Notes: generated by a model not told the origin, from the sequence alone. Shown: positions 18,530 through 29,025, counted from the first letter of the stretch. The stretch: DNA of 64,000 nt from Candidatus Tectimicrobiota bacterium (GCA_016192455.1 JACPUC010000011.1:1-64000), one strand, 5' to 3'. A program made the numbers and translations.

Positions 18530-19861
18530 TCAGGACGGCGGTGACACCGCCTCGTCGAAGGCCGTCAGGAGCCGCGCCCGCGCCGCGTGGCGCTCACGGG
18601 CCAGCTCGATGAGGCGGTCCAGGAGCCGGCGATAGGGGAGGCCCGCCGCCGCCCACAGCTTCGGGTAGGCGCTGATGGCGGTGAAGCCGGGGATGGTGTT
18701 GATCTCGTTCACGTAGACGCGCTGCGTCGGCTCCTCGAGGAAGAAATCGACTCGTCCCATGCCCGCCGCGTCCACGGCCTTGAAGGCGGCGACCGCCAAG
18801 CCGCGGACGCGCTCGGCAATCTCTTGCGGCAGGTTGGCGGGGATGATGACCTGGCTGCCGCGGTCGCCGTACTTCGCCTGGTAGTCGTAGAACTCGCCCG
18901 CCGGGATGATCTCGCCCACCACCGAAGCCGCTGGCTCGTCGTTGCCCAGCACGCCGCACTCCAGCTCGCGGCCCGTGATCCCTTGCTCCACCACGAGACG
19001 GCGGTCGTAGCGCATGGCGTCCTGCAAGGCCGCGGCGAGGTCGCAGCGCGTCGTCGCCTTGTGCACGCCGATGCTGCTGCCGGCGTTGGCGGGCTTCACG
19101 AAGAGGGGGTACCGCAGGGCCGCCTCGATACGGTCGATGACGGCACGGTGGTCGCGCTGCCAGTCGCGCGCCAGCACCGGCACGTAGGCAGGCTGCGGCA
19201 GGCCGGCGGCGGCGAAGAGCGCCTTCATGATAAGCTTGTCCATGCCGCAGGCCGAGCCCAGGACGCCGGCGCCGACGTAGGGCACGCCGCTCATCTCCAG
19301 CATCCCCTGCAGCGTGCCGTCCTCGCCGAACGTCCCATGGAGAACCGGGAAAACCACGTCGATGGGCATCTCGCCGGCCTCGCCCGGTGATCCCAGGCAG
19401 ACGAGAGAAGCCGATCCCCCGGCAGGCCGCAAAACCACCTCGCGCGCCGCCAGGCCGGCGGCATCGAGGCTGCGGAGGTCAGCCGGCTCGGCCACCAGGC
19501 GCCAGCGCCCGTCACGCGTGATGCCCACCGGCAGCACGTCGTAGCGCTGCCGATCCAGCGCCGCAAGCACGGACGCCGCCGAGCCGAGCGACACCTCGTG
19601 CTCGCCGGGGCCCCCCCCGAAGAGCACCGCCACGCGCAGCTTGGCCGGCTCGGCGTGTGGAGCAGCCTGCGTCTCGGGCGCCACGGGCAACCCCTTTCCT
19701 TCCTGCCCGGCTGGGCTTTTCGCGTCTCCAGGCTCGCCGGCGGCGCCGCACCCTCCGGCACGCAGCGGCGCGCGCGGCGCCGCTTCCAGCCTCCCGCGGC
19801 GCTCCTTCCCCCTACGGCTGGTGCGCGACTCGGCAAGGGTAGCGCGACTGCCATGCCGCAT
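18530..19861 (-). CDS. ddl: D-alanine--D-alanine ligase
   Basis: VAVLFGGGPGEHEVSLGSAASV...FPVLHGTFGEDGTLQGMLEMSGVPYVGAGVLGSA...KPANAGSSIGVHK; true start probably about 19640 (extended N-terminus doubtful). Confidence 0.92.
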   Translation of the reverse strand: MRHGSRATLAESRTSRRGKERRGRLEAAPRAPLRAGGCGAAGEPGDAKSPAGQEGKGLPVAPETQAAPHAEPAKLRVAVLFGGGPGEHEVSLGSAASVLAALDRQRYDVLPVGITRDGRWRLVAEPADLRSLDAAGLAAREVVLRPAGGSASLVCLGSPGEAGEMPIDVVFPVLHGTFGEDGTLQGMLEMSGVPYVGAGVLGSACGMDKLIMKALFAAAGLPQPAYVPVLARDWQRDHRAVIDRIEAALRYPLFVKPANAGSSIGVHKATTRCDLAAALQDAMRYDRRLVVEQGITGRELECGVLGNDEPAASVVGEIIPAGEFYDYQAKYGDRGSQVIIPANLPQEIAERVRGLAVAAFKAVDAAGMGRVDFFLEEPTQRVYVNEINTIPGFTAISAYPKLWAAAGLPYRRLLDRLIELARERHAARARLLTAFDEAVSPPS

Positions 19862-19926
19862 GCAATCCCTGGCGCTGGCGTGGGGCCAACGGCTCGGACG
19901 CAGAGCCAGGCCGATCCCGCGCCCCT

Positions 19927-20190
19927 GCCTGGAAAAAAGAACCTCGAAGTGGTTGATTTCACGTGATGGCGAGGCTGACGTTCGTGCGGCCGGTCTCCTT
20001 CACCTCTGCGTGCTCTGCGCCTCCGCGGTTCAATGGAATGCACCGCGGAGACGCAGAGCACGCAGAGAAGGTAGGGGAAGGAACCGCAGACGGACGCGGG
20101 TTCACAGAAATATCGGTCGATGGCATGGAAGCCTGCTGAGAAAGAAGTGTCCGCTTCCTGGAAAAAAGAACCTCGAAGTGGTTGATTTCA
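19927..20190. repeat. Composite dispersed repeat family C, copy 2, bounded by a 35-bp direct repeat
   Basis: 'ctggaaaaaagaacctcgaagtggttgatttcacg' at about 19930-19964 and again at about 20157-20191; contains 'ggttcaatggaatgcaccgcggagacgcagag'. Confidence 0.8.
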
Positions 20191-20623
20191 CGACCTTGCA
20201 GGTTTGCCGTCGTGCGTGTTACAGCGGACGGGATGTGCAGAGCCGTAGGGGCGGGGCTTGCCCCGCCCTCCGAGCCGCCCCCTCTGAGTCGCCAGGGCGG
20301 GGCGCAGCAAGTGGCGCCCCTACAGCCAGGGCGCCGAACCCTTCGACATGAGAGACAGTCGCTCCCTGTAAACCCCATGTTCATCCCTTCGCGGGTGGGC
20401 CGAAGGCCCATGGGAAACTGCCTGGGAGCGCCCTCCACGCCTTGACTTGGCGGCGGCGCTGTGGCAGATTTTCGAGCAGGTTCCGCGTCAAGCCCCAGCT
20501 TCGCAAACGCTCCGCCTTCGGTTCCGTTCCTGCTCATCACGTCACTCTTGCAGCAACCACGCGCGGGACTGCCAGCAGGCCGCGGATTCCGCCCCAACCA
20601 CCATCACCATACAAGGTCCCCCG

Positions 20624-23293
20624 ATGAAGAAGACGCAGTTGCCGAATGGCCTGACGGTCATTCTGGAAGAGAACCACGCGGCTCCCGTCGTCTCCCTGCA
20701 GATGTGGGTGAAGGTGGGGAGCGCGCTGGAGCAGCCGCACGAGTCGGGCCTCGCCCACCTCTTCGAACACATGCTTTTCAAAGGGACGGAGCGGCGCGGC
20801 GTAGGCGAGATCGGCATGCAGGTGGAGGCGTGCGGCGGCGACATCAACGCCTACACCTCCTACGATGAAACGGTTTACTACCTTGTCCTGGCCAGCCGCT
20901 TCTTCCCCACCGGCCTCGATATCTTGGCGGACGCTATCCAGCACTCCGCCTTCGATCCGGCCGAGCTGGCCAAGGAAGAGGAGGTGGTGATCGAGGAAAT
21001 CCGCCGCAGCGAGGACATGCCGTCGCGGCGCCTGAGCCAGAAGGTCTTCTCGACGAGCTACCGGGTGCACCCCTACCAGCGCCCCATCATCGGCACCGAG
21101 GAGTCCGTGCGCGGCTTCACGCGCGAGCAGATTCTGGACTTCTACCGGCGCTGGTACGTGCCGAATAACATGGTGCTCATCGTGGTCGGCGACCTGGAGC
21201 CGCGGCAGGCCCTGGAGGCGGTGCGCGCCACCTTCCGCGACTTCGCGCCGCGCGGCCTGCCGGCGCACCGCCTGCCCGGCGAGCCGCCGCAGGAGCGCCC
21301 GCGGCACGTCCTCCTGCATGACGAGGTGGAGGAGAGCTACCTGGATGCCGCCTTCCACATCCCGGCCATCAACCATGAGGATATCCTGCCCCTGGACGTG
21401 GCGTCGGTGCTCCTTGGGTACGGGGAGGGCTCGCGCCTCTACCTGGAGGTGCATGACCGGCAGCAGGTCCTCAATTCCGTCTACGCCTACTGCTTCACCC
21501 CGAGGGAGGCCGGGCTCTTCCTGGTCGGCGGCACCCTCAATGCCGAGACGGCCGAGGCGGGGTTGGCCGCCACCATGCGCGAGCTGCGCCGCCTCCACCA
21601 TGAGCCGGTGGAGAAGCAGGAGCTGGAGAAGGCGAAGCTGACCATCGAGAGCGAGTTCGTCTTCCACAAGGAGACGGTGCAGGGGCAGGCGCGCAAGCTG
21701 GGGTTCTTCGAGGTGCTGGCGGGCGACGTGGCCCGCGAACGCGACTACCTCCGCGATCTCCGGCGGGTTACGGCGGCCGACCTCCAGCGCGTCGCCCAGC
21801 GCTACTTCCTGCCGCAGAACCTCACCTTCGGTCTGCTGTCGCCGCCGCAGAGCGCCGGCAAGGTGCGGCCCGCCGCGCTCGTGCGAGCGGCCCGCCAGGG
21901 ATTGCGGCAGGCGCGCCGCCGCGCCCTCGGGGGCGCCGCGAACGGTCCCGGGCCTGGACGCGGCGGGGCCAGTGCGCCAGGGACGGCGAAACGGCCCAGG
22001 CTGGCATTCCACACCCTGGGGAATGGCGTGCGTCTCCTCATCAAGGAGAACCGCAACGTGCCAGTCGTCGCGGTGCGCGCCATGTGCGTGGGCGGGCTGC
22101 GCTACGAGACGACGGGCTCGAGCGGCCTGAGCAACTTCGTGGCGGAGATGCTGACGAAGGGCACCACCCAGTCCAGCGCGGTGGAGCTGACCCGGCGGGT
22201 GGAGGCCATCGGCGGGGTGCTGGAGGGGTTTTCCGGCCGCAACACCATCGGGGTGAGCGGCGAGTTTCTCAGCCGCTACACCAGGACAGGGCTGGAGCTG
22301 GTGAGCGAAGTGCTGCAGCAGGCCAGCTTCGAGCCGGAGGAAGTGGAGAAGCGGCGCACGGAGATTCTTGCCGACATCCGCGAGCAGCAGGATGATCTCG
22401 GCCAGGTGACCTTCAACCTGCTGAACCGTTGCTTCTACGGGCGTCACCCCTACGGCCTCGACCAGCTCGGCCGCGCAGCGACGGTCAGCCGCATGCAACG
22501 CCGGCACCTCGTCGCCTTCTCGCGGCGCTTCGTGCAGCCGCGGAACCTGGTCCTCAGCGTCGTGGGGGATGTGGATGCCGGGGAGGTGCTCGACCTCGCG
22601 CGGGGTCTGCTGGGCCGCTGGCAGGGGACCAACGCCGGCCGCCTGCCGGAGATTCCGCCGGCGCTGCCCCCCTCGCAGCCGCGGGTCAGGCAGCTCATTC
22701 GCGAGCGCCAGCAGGCGCACTTGGCTCTCGGCTTCCCGGGGCCGGGTCTCAGCGATCCGCGGCGCTACGCGATGATCGTCCTCAACGCCCTTCTCAGCGG
22801 TCAGGGGGGCCGCCTCTTCCTCGAGCTGCGCGATCGCCGCAGCCTGGCCTACGCGGTGACCTCCTTCCTGCAGGAGGGGCTGGACCTCGGCATGTTCGGG
22901 GTCTACATCGGCACCAGCCCGGCAAAGCTCGGCGAGGCGTACGGCGGCATGCTGCGGGAGCTGCGGCAGCTCCTTGAGAAGCCGTTGCCGGCCGAGGAGG
23001 TGCGGCGCGCCAAGAAGTTTGTCGTCGGCAGCTACGAGATCGGCCTGCAGCGCAACTCCTTCCAGGCCAACAACCTGGCTTCCAGCGAGCTGCTGGGCCT
23101 CGGCTATCGGCAGGTCGAGCGGTATCCCAACCTGATCATGCGCGTGCGCGCCGCTGACGTCCTCGCCGTGGCGCGCGACGCCTTGGACCTGCGGCGCTGC
23201 GCCGTCGCCCTCCTGCGGCCCCGCGGCATCTCCTTCCGGTTGGGCGCGGTGGAGGCGGCGCCCGGCCTGCACCTCAAGGCGGCGCGCCACTGA
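20624..23293 (+). CDS. M16 family zinc metallopeptidase (two fused M16 modules)
   Basis: First module has HxxEH (SGLAHLFEHMLFKGTE); second module lacks it (SGLSNFVAEMLTKGT). Confidence 0.93.
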   Translation: MKKTQLPNGLTVILEENHAAPVVSLQMWVKVGSALEQPHESGLAHLFEHMLFKGTERRGVGEIGMQVEACGGDINAYTSYDETVYYLVLASRFFPTGLDILADAIQHSAFDPAELAKEEEVVIEEIRRSEDMPSRRLSQKVFSTSYRVHPYQRPIIGTEESVRGFTREQILDFYRRWYVPNNMVLIVVGDLEPRQALEAVRATFRDFAPRGLPAHRLPGEPPQERPRHVLLHDEVEESYLDAAFHIPAINHEDILPLDVASVLLGYGEGSRLYLEVHDRQQVLNSVYAYCFTPREAGLFLVGGTLNAETAEAGLAATMRELRRLHHEPVEKQELEKAKLTIESEFVFHKETVQGQARKLGFFEVLAGDVARERDYLRDLRRVTAADLQRVAQRYFLPQNLTFGLLSPPQSAGKVRPAALVRAARQGLRQARRRALGGAANGPGPGRGGASAPGTAKRPRLAFHTLGNGVRLLIKENRNVPVVAVRAMCVGGLRYETTGSSGLSNFVAEMLTKGTTQSSAVELTRRVEAIGGVLEGFSGRNTIGVSGEFLSRYTRTGLELVSEVLQQASFEPEEVEKRRTEILADIREQQDDLGQVTFNLLNRCFYGRHPYGLDQLGRAATVSRMQRRHLVAFSRRFVQPRNLVLSVVGDVDAGEVLDLARGLLGRWQGTNAGRLPEIPPALPPSQPRVRQLIRERQQAHLALGFPGPGLSDPRRYAMIVLNALLSGQGGRLFLELRDRRSLAYAVTSFLQEGLDLGMFGVYIGTSPAKLGEAYGGMLRELRQLLEKPLPAEEVRRAKKFVVGSYEIGLQRNSFQANNLASSELLGLGYRQVERYPNLIMRVRAADVLAVARDALDLRRCAVALLRPRGISFRLGAVEAAPGLHLKAARH

Positions 23294-23507
23294 GGCGCGG
23301 CGCGGCGCGCGGGGGGAGCGGCGCGGGCGGCGTGGGTGGTGCGTGCCGCTCGGCGGCCGACTCCTTGCTCAAAGGTCGATACTGTGATAACGAATGGGGG
23401 CAGACGGCGCGCCCGGGGGGTGCGTTGAGCCGTCGGCCGGTCGCGGGGCGGCGGGAGGATGCGTTGGTCAGTGCGGCGGCACAATGGCGCGAAGAGGAGG
23501 AAACGCG

Positions 23508-24497
23508 ATGAGCAGGAAGCGGGTTCGGCGCGGCATTGGTTTAACGGTCCTGGCCGCGGTTCTGGCGGCGGCGTGGGGACTTGGCCTGAGTGCTCCGAGC
23601 TTGGCCCAGCCGAAGATCACCTTTGCGACGACCGCCACGGGAACCACCGGCCTCATCACCACCGTGCTCAAGCACCAGAAGTTCGATGAGAAGAACGGCT
23701 TTATCCTGGAGGCTCCGCCCTTCGATCCCGCCAAGTCCGAGAATGCCATTGTCTTCAAGCAGGTCGATACCGGTCCCATGACCCCCGTCTCCCTGGCGCG
23801 CGTCAATCTCAAGGGCAACGACATGCGCATCTTCGCGCCGCTGTTCTACAACCACATCTCCCTCATGGTGCAGAAGGACTCGCCCTCCGCCTCCCTGGCC
23901 GATCTGAAGGGAAAGAAGGTCGCCACCATGGCGCGCGTCACCGGCATGTACAATACCTTCGCCCTGGTGAACCGCTTCCGCGGCCTGGACATCGAGAAGG
24001 ACTACCAGCTCGTCTTCGGCGCCCCGCCGGTGATCCTGGGCCTCCTGAAGAAGAAGGAGGTGGACATGGGGATGACCTTCGAGCCGATCACCTCGAGGCT
24101 GCTCACCGAAGGGCAGTTGAAGGAGATCGGCACCATCAGCGGGCTGTGGCGGGAGAAGACGGGGCAGCCGATGCTGATGATCGGAGCGAGCGCCCACAAC
24201 GAGTGGCTGGAGAGTCACCAGGACGAGGCGCGCAGGTTCACGCAGGCGCTCCTCGACACCCTCGCCTACATCCATGCGAACCCGGCAGCGGTGATGCGCG
24301 CCAACCAGGAGAAACTGGGGTCAAAGACCGATGCGGTGCTCAATCTCCTCGGCGAGCGCATGCCGAAGATCCTCGCCAAAGAGTGGAATGACGCAGTGAT
24401 CCAGAATCTCCAACTCCAGGTGACGAAGGCGGTGGAGTTCGGCCTGCTGCCGAGAGACCCCGGCGGCACGATGTTCGTCAACTACCTGAAGAAGTAG
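23508..24497 (+). CDS. ABC transporter substrate-binding protein (NMT1/TauA-like), paralog 1
   Basis: Signal peptide; ITFATTATGTTGLITTVLKHQKFDEKNGFILE...SLADLKGKKVATMARVTGMYNTFALVNRFRGLDIEKDYQLV. Confidence 0.88.
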   Translation: MSRKRVRRGIGLTVLAAVLAAAWGLGLSAPSLAQPKITFATTATGTTGLITTVLKHQKFDEKNGFILEAPPFDPAKSENAIVFKQVDTGPMTPVSLARVNLKGNDMRIFAPLFYNHISLMVQKDSPSASLADLKGKKVATMARVTGMYNTFALVNRFRGLDIEKDYQLVFGAPPVILGLLKKKEVDMGMTFEPITSRLLTEGQLKEIGTISGLWREKTGQPMLMIGASAHNEWLESHQDEARRFTQALLDTLAYIHANPAAVMRANQEKLGSKTDAVLNLLGERMPKILAKEWNDAVIQNLQLQVTKAVEFGLLPRDPGGTMFVNYLKK

Positions 24498-24820
24498 CGT
24501 GGCCAAGCGGCCGGGGCGGGACGAGTGGCGTCGCCGCGATGTCCTTGTGGCGGACCGCGGCGGGTGCGCTCCGCGGCGCGGCGCGGTTGCCATGACCGCG
24601 CGGTGGTGGTGAGGCGCGGCGGAAGGGCTTTGCTCAAACGCGTTCTTGTGATAATGAAGGGGAGGCGCCCGGCCACGGAGGTAGGGGGGCGCCGGGGCGG
24701 CCGTGTGAGCAAGGTGCCGCCGCGCAGAGGGGGAGGGTGCGTCGTTGGCTGACTGCGAGGCGGCCTGGGGCGATGTTCGGCCACGGCAGCGGTACCATCG
24801 GCGTGTAAGGAGGATGCGTG

Positions 24821-25807
24821 ATGCGCAGGAAGCGGGTTTGGCGCGGCATTGCTTTAACGGTCCTGGCCGCGGTCCTGGTGGGGGCGGCGGTGATTGCGCT
24901 GAGCGTCCCAAGTGAAGCCCAGCCGAAAATCACCTTCGCCACCACGAGCACTGGAGCTGCTGGTCTCATCACCACGGTGATCAAGAACCAGAAGCTCGAC
25001 CAAAAGAACGGCTTCACCCTGGACGCTCCGGCCTTTACGCCCGAAGCGGGCCAAAATGCCCTGGTCTTCAAGCAGGTCGATTCGGGTATCTTCAACCCCA
25101 TCGCCATGGCGCGGGCCAACCTGAAGGGGAACAGCATGCGCATCTTCGCGCCGCTGTTCTACAACCACATCTCGTTCGTGGTGCAGAAAGACTCGCCGTA
25201 CAAGTCCCTCGCCGACCTGAAGGGGAAAAAGGTCGCCACCATGGCTCGCGTCACCGGCATGTACAACACCTTCGCCCTGGTGAATCGCTTCCGCGGCCTG
25301 GACATCGAGAAGGACTACCAGCTCATCATGGGCGCCCCGCCGGTGATCTTGGGCCTCCTGAAGAAAAAGGAGGTGGAGATGGGGATGATCTTCGAGCCGG
25401 TGACCTCCACCGTCCTCACCGAGGGGCAACTGAAAGAGATCGGCACCATCAGCGACCTGTGGCGGGAATCGACGGGCAAACCGATGCTGATGATCGGCGC
25501 CAGCGCGCACGCCGAGTGGCTTGACGCGCACCAGAAAGAGGCGCGGCAGTTCACCCAGGCGATCCTCGACTCCCTCGCCTACATCCACAAGAACTCCGCC
25601 GAGGTCATGCGCGCCAACAAGGAGCAGCTCGGCGCCAAGACCGACGCGGCGCTCACCCTCCTCATCGAGCGCATGCCAAAGATCATCGCCAGCGAGTGGA
25701 ACGACTCCGTCGTCCAGAACCTGCAGCTCCAGGTGACGAAGGCGGTTGAGTTCGGGCTGCTGCCGAAGGTTCCGGAAGGGACGATGTTCGTGAACTACCT
25801 GAAGTAG
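24821..25807 (+). CDS. ABC transporter substrate-binding protein (NMT1/TauA-like), paralog 2
   Basis: High identity to paralog 1 through its whole length, including leader peptide. Confidence 0.88.
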   Translation: MRRKRVWRGIALTVLAAVLVGAAVIALSVPSEAQPKITFATTSTGAAGLITTVIKNQKLDQKNGFTLDAPAFTPEAGQNALVFKQVDSGIFNPIAMARANLKGNSMRIFAPLFYNHISFVVQKDSPYKSLADLKGKKVATMARVTGMYNTFALVNRFRGLDIEKDYQLIMGAPPVILGLLKKKEVEMGMIFEPVTSTVLTEGQLKEIGTISDLWRESTGKPMLMIGASAHAEWLDAHQKEARQFTQAILDSLAYIHKNSAEVMRANKEQLGAKTDAALTLLIERMPKIIASEWNDSVVQNLQLQVTKAVEFGLLPKVPEGTMFVNYLK

Positions 25808-25935
25808 GCGGGAAGAGGCGAGCGTTTCCCTGCCATGGGGAGCGAGGAGCGCTCCGCCGGGCGAGCCGCGGCTGCCGGCGCGCCGAGGGTTCCCGCGGCG
25901 CGGCTCGACGAACAGTCCCAGCACGAACAGGAGAG

Positions 25936-25961
25936 GGGCGCTCCCCGGCCAGGGAGCGCCC
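25936..25961. terminator. Bidirectional terminator-like hairpin between convergent genes
   Basis: GGGCGCTCCC-CGGCCA-GGGAGCGCCC perfect 10-bp stem between genes ending at 25807(+) and 26019(-); no U tract. Confidence 0.6.
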
Positions 25962-26018
25962 TAAGTGTCGGCGGGCGCCGAGTGCCGCCAGATGCTGGAA
26001 TCCGCCGTGGTGACGCCG

Positions 26019-26237
26019 CTACCAGGGGAGGGGGATGGGGCGCGCGCGCTCGGGCGTAAACTCGATGCAGTCCTCGGGGCAATCCAGCAGGCAGAGCAGG
26101 CAGAACATGCAATCTCCCTGGTACTCCACGAAGGCCAGGCGACGCTCGTGGTCGAAGCCGATGCAGTTGTCAGGGCAGGAGTCAACGCAAATCTCGCAGC
26201 CGGTGCAGCGGTTTTCATCGATACGAAAGATCGCCAT
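26019..26237 (-). CDS. 2x[4Fe-4S] ferredoxin-like protein
   Basis: CTGCEICVDSCP and CMFCLLCLLDCPEDC clusters. Confidence 0.9.
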   Translation of the reverse strand: MAIFRIDENRCTGCEICVDSCPDNCIGFDHERRLAFVEYQGDCMFCLLCLLDCPEDCIEFTPERARPIPLPW

Positions 26238-26336
26238 CGTCCCTCCGTTCCTCTCGGTCCTCCCCGTTCCCTCAGCAAGTCCCGGGAGACGCCACGCCGT
26301 GCTGCGCATGGAGCACCACGCTTGAGGCGCGGCGGG

Positions 26337-28136
26337 CTAGCGCACCACCGCGGATGTCCAGGTGCGCCGTTTCGGTTTCCCCGACGTCGTCTCCTGTTCG
26401 GCGGCGGATTTCTTCATGCCGGCAAAGACGGGATGCAGGGTTTTCTTCCGTTTCGGCTGGACAGGCCATTGCTCGAATGGCAGCTCGACCGTGTTGAGCA
26501 GAACCCCGCCCTCCGGCGCGCACTGAATAGTCACCCACTTCAACCAGTTGATGTTGTCCGTGTTGGGGCAGTCCTCGCGGACGTTCGAGCCGCGGCTTTC
26601 GGTGCGGTAGAGGGCGCTACGCAGGAGCAGCTCGGCGGTGGTCACCATGTTGGCAACCTCGACGCAGTTGCGCACGTCCTGCATGTCGCGCGCCTTCAGG
26701 TAGGGAATCTCGTGGTCGCGCAGGTACTCCACCTCCGTGAGGGCCGCCTGCAAACGGTCGCCGCGTCGGATGAGGAGGGTCTCGTAGGGGAAGAGAATCT
26801 TCTGCAGACGGTAGGTGACATCCTCCGGCAGCATGCCGGCGCGCCGCCGCAGGGGGGCGAAGACCATCTCCTTGAGCTGCTGCGCCTCGCCGGCATCGCA
26901 GCGCGCCTCCGGCTGGCCGGCGATGAAGCTCATGGCGGCGCGGGCGGCGATCTCGCCGGAGACCATGCAGTAGGCGAAGTTCGAGCCGCCGACGCCGCTC
27001 ACCCCTTGGTAGGAAGACCAGGCGGCGTCGCCGACGGCGTAGAGGCCGGGCAGGTTCGTCTCGCAGGCCTCGTTGATGCGCGCGCCGCCGCCGCGCCCGG
27101 TGCCGAAGCCGATCATCGCCGGCATCCACTCGATGGGCGCCTTGCGCACATCCACCCCGGTGGTTTCGAGGATGCGCATCGGCACGGGGTTGGTGAAGCG
27201 CAGCACCTCGAGCTGCTCGTCGGTGAGGTGCCGCGCATCGAGGTAGATGGGCCCCTTGCCGATCTTCACCTCGGCGGCCATCGAGGCGGTGAGCCGCGGC
27301 AGCGAGGCGCGATCGGCGTAGACCGGATCGTAGTGGTGCATGAACGGCTGACCAAGGCCGTTGATGAACTTGCCGCCCAGCCCCACGAGCATGTTCAAGC
27401 CGGCGAGGTCGTAGTCCTTCGGGCAGGTGTTGGCGGTGGCGAACTCGAGGCTGATCATCTCCACGCCGCGGCGGATCATCATCGCCCAGGCGTCGCCGGT
27501 GACGTTGCGCTGCCCCAGGAAGGTGCCCTTGTAGGCCACCGAGCCGGCCGCGTTGATGACGGCGCGCGCCTTGAAGATGTGCCAGTCGCCGCTGCGGCTG
27601 TTGAAGCCGACGGCCCCGACGACGCGGTTGCCGTCCACGAGGAGGTCGGTGACGCTGACGCGCTCGACCAGCCGCACCTGCGTCTTGCGCAGGCGCTTGC
27701 GCATCATCGTCATCATCTGGAAGTTCTGGCACATGACGTTGCGCTGCACGCGGTCTTCGCGCTGGCCGCGCCCCACCTTGCGCTCGAAGTCGCCGTCTTT
27801 CATGCGGAAGGTCACGCCGAAGGAGGCCAGCTCTTTGATCTTGTCGTAGCCGTGCTCCATCATGATCTGGATCCACCGCTGGTCGGCGAGGTACTCCGAG
27901 TGCTCGACCATCTCGCGCATCCAGGCTTCGTCGTCGTCATCCGGGAACTTGCAGAGCATGACGCCGGCGCCGAAGGCGCTCATGCCGGTGCGGCCCACCT
28001 TCCCCTTCTCGACCAGGATGACGTTCTTCTGGCCGAAGTCGCTCAGCTTCACGGCGGCGAAGGTGCCGGCCAGCCCGGCGCCGAGAACGAGCACGTCGCA
28101 GTCGTGCACTTCGCCCAGTTCGTCGAGGGAAGGCAT
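26337..28136 (-). CDS. FAD-dependent fumarate reductase/APS-reductase-like flavoprotein subunit
   Basis: HDCDVLVLGAGLAGTFAAVKLSDFGQKNVILVEKGKVGRTGMSAFGAG...; upstream of ferredoxin in the same orientation. Confidence 0.85.
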   Translation of the reverse strand: MPSLDELGEVHDCDVLVLGAGLAGTFAAVKLSDFGQKNVILVEKGKVGRTGMSAFGAGVMLCKFPDDDDEAWMREMVEHSEYLADQRWIQIMMEHGYDKIKELASFGVTFRMKDGDFERKVGRGQREDRVQRNVMCQNFQMMTMMRKRLRKTQVRLVERVSVTDLLVDGNRVVGAVGFNSRSGDWHIFKARAVINAAGSVAYKGTFLGQRNVTGDAWAMMIRRGVEMISLEFATANTCPKDYDLAGLNMLVGLGGKFINGLGQPFMHHYDPVYADRASLPRLTASMAAEVKIGKGPIYLDARHLTDEQLEVLRFTNPVPMRILETTGVDVRKAPIEWMPAMIGFGTGRGGGARINEACETNLPGLYAVGDAAWSSYQGVSGVGGSNFAYCMVSGEIAARAAMSFIAGQPEARCDAGEAQQLKEMVFAPLRRRAGMLPEDVTYRLQKILFPYETLLIRRGDRLQAALTEVEYLRDHEIPYLKARDMQDVRNCVEVANMVTTAELLLRSALYRTESRGSNVREDCPNTDNINWLKWVTIQCAPEGGVLLNTVELPFEQWPVQPKRKKTLHPVFAGMKKSAAEQETTSGKPKRRTWTSAVVR

Positions 28137-28344
28137 GGAGGTCTCCTCCGTTGCCGCCTGGGAAGCCCGGCCGTCCAGTCCGCTCACTCTACCACGAAGC
28201 AAGGCCCCTGCGAAGCCGCCCGCCGGCCGGAGCGCGCGGGACCCGGCTCGGTCCGCCCGCGGCGCCGGGCGACAACGTTCCCCTGGCTCGTCGCCGGATG
28301 CCGGCGCTTCCTGCTCTGGGGGCGCCGCGCGAGAGGGAGGCGCA

Positions 28345-29025
28345 ATGTCTGCTGAGCAGTCAATCCGAGAAGAGCTCGCCGAGGTGGGCCGCATCCTCGA
28401 GTACGAGAAGCTCATCGATGCCTTCGGACACGTGAGCTACCGGCTGGACGACGGCGCCCTCCTGGTCACCCCGCACATGCCTCCCGGCAAGGCCCGGCCG
28501 GAAGATTTCCTGCGCACCGACGCGCAGGGCAACGTGCTCAGCGGCGCCGGGCGCCCGCCGGGGGAGATGGCGATCCACACGGCGGTGTACCGGAACCGCC
28601 CGGATGTGCGCTGCGCCGCGCACTTCCACCCGCCCCGGTGCGTCTTGCTGAGTGTGCTGGGGCAGGAGATCATCCCCCTCACGAACATGAGCGCGCTGTT
28701 TCATGAGGGAACGCCGATCTACGATCACCCGGAGCTCATCCTCAACGATAGGCAGGGAGATGCGCTGTTGCAAGCGCTGGGGCGCTGCAAGGCGGTGCTC
28801 CTGCGCGGCCACGGCGTCGTGGTGGTGGCGGAGACGCCGGCGCAGCTTGCCGTGCGCGCCGTGGCGCTGGAGCGCAGCGCCGAGTTCCAGTACGCGGCGA
28901 TGCTGGCGGGCGCGCCGAAGCGGTACAGCGCCGAAGACCTGGCGCGCACCGCGGCGGACGAGCCGAAGCACGTGCAGCGCTGCATGCGCTACTACCGGGC
29001 GGTGCTGGGGGGCGGCGGCCAGTAG
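28345..29025 (+). CDS. Class II aldolase/adducin family protein
   Basis: FGHVSYRLDDGALLVTP...HTAVYRNRPDVRCAAHFHPP...VLLRGHGVVVV. Confidence 0.9.
   Translation: MSAEQSIREELAEVGRILEYEKLIDAFGHVSYRLDDGALLVTPHMPPGKARPEDFLRTDAQGNVLSGAGRPPGEMAIHTAVYRNRPDVRCAAHFHPPRCVLLSVLGQEIIPLTNMSALFHEGTPIYDHPELILNDRQGDALLQALGRCKAVLLRGHGVVVVAETPAQLAVRAVALERSAEFQYAAMLAGAPKRYSAEDLARTAADEPKHVQRCMRYYRAVLGGGGQ

Noticed and set aside
20537-23290. 917-aa minus-strand ORF
   Set aside because: Antisense shadow of the M16 peptidase caused by high GC at third positions; His/Arg/Gln-rich composition with no domain-like sequence.
23365-23391. Firm sigma70 promoter call upstream of the tandem binding proteins
   Set aside because: Motif is shared by both paralogs but -35/-10 spacing (14-15 nt) is suboptimal; kept only as part of the duplication finding.
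25965-28355. 796-aa plus-strand ORF
   Set aside because: Antisense of the ferredoxin and flavoprotein genes, which have recognisable cofactor motifs.
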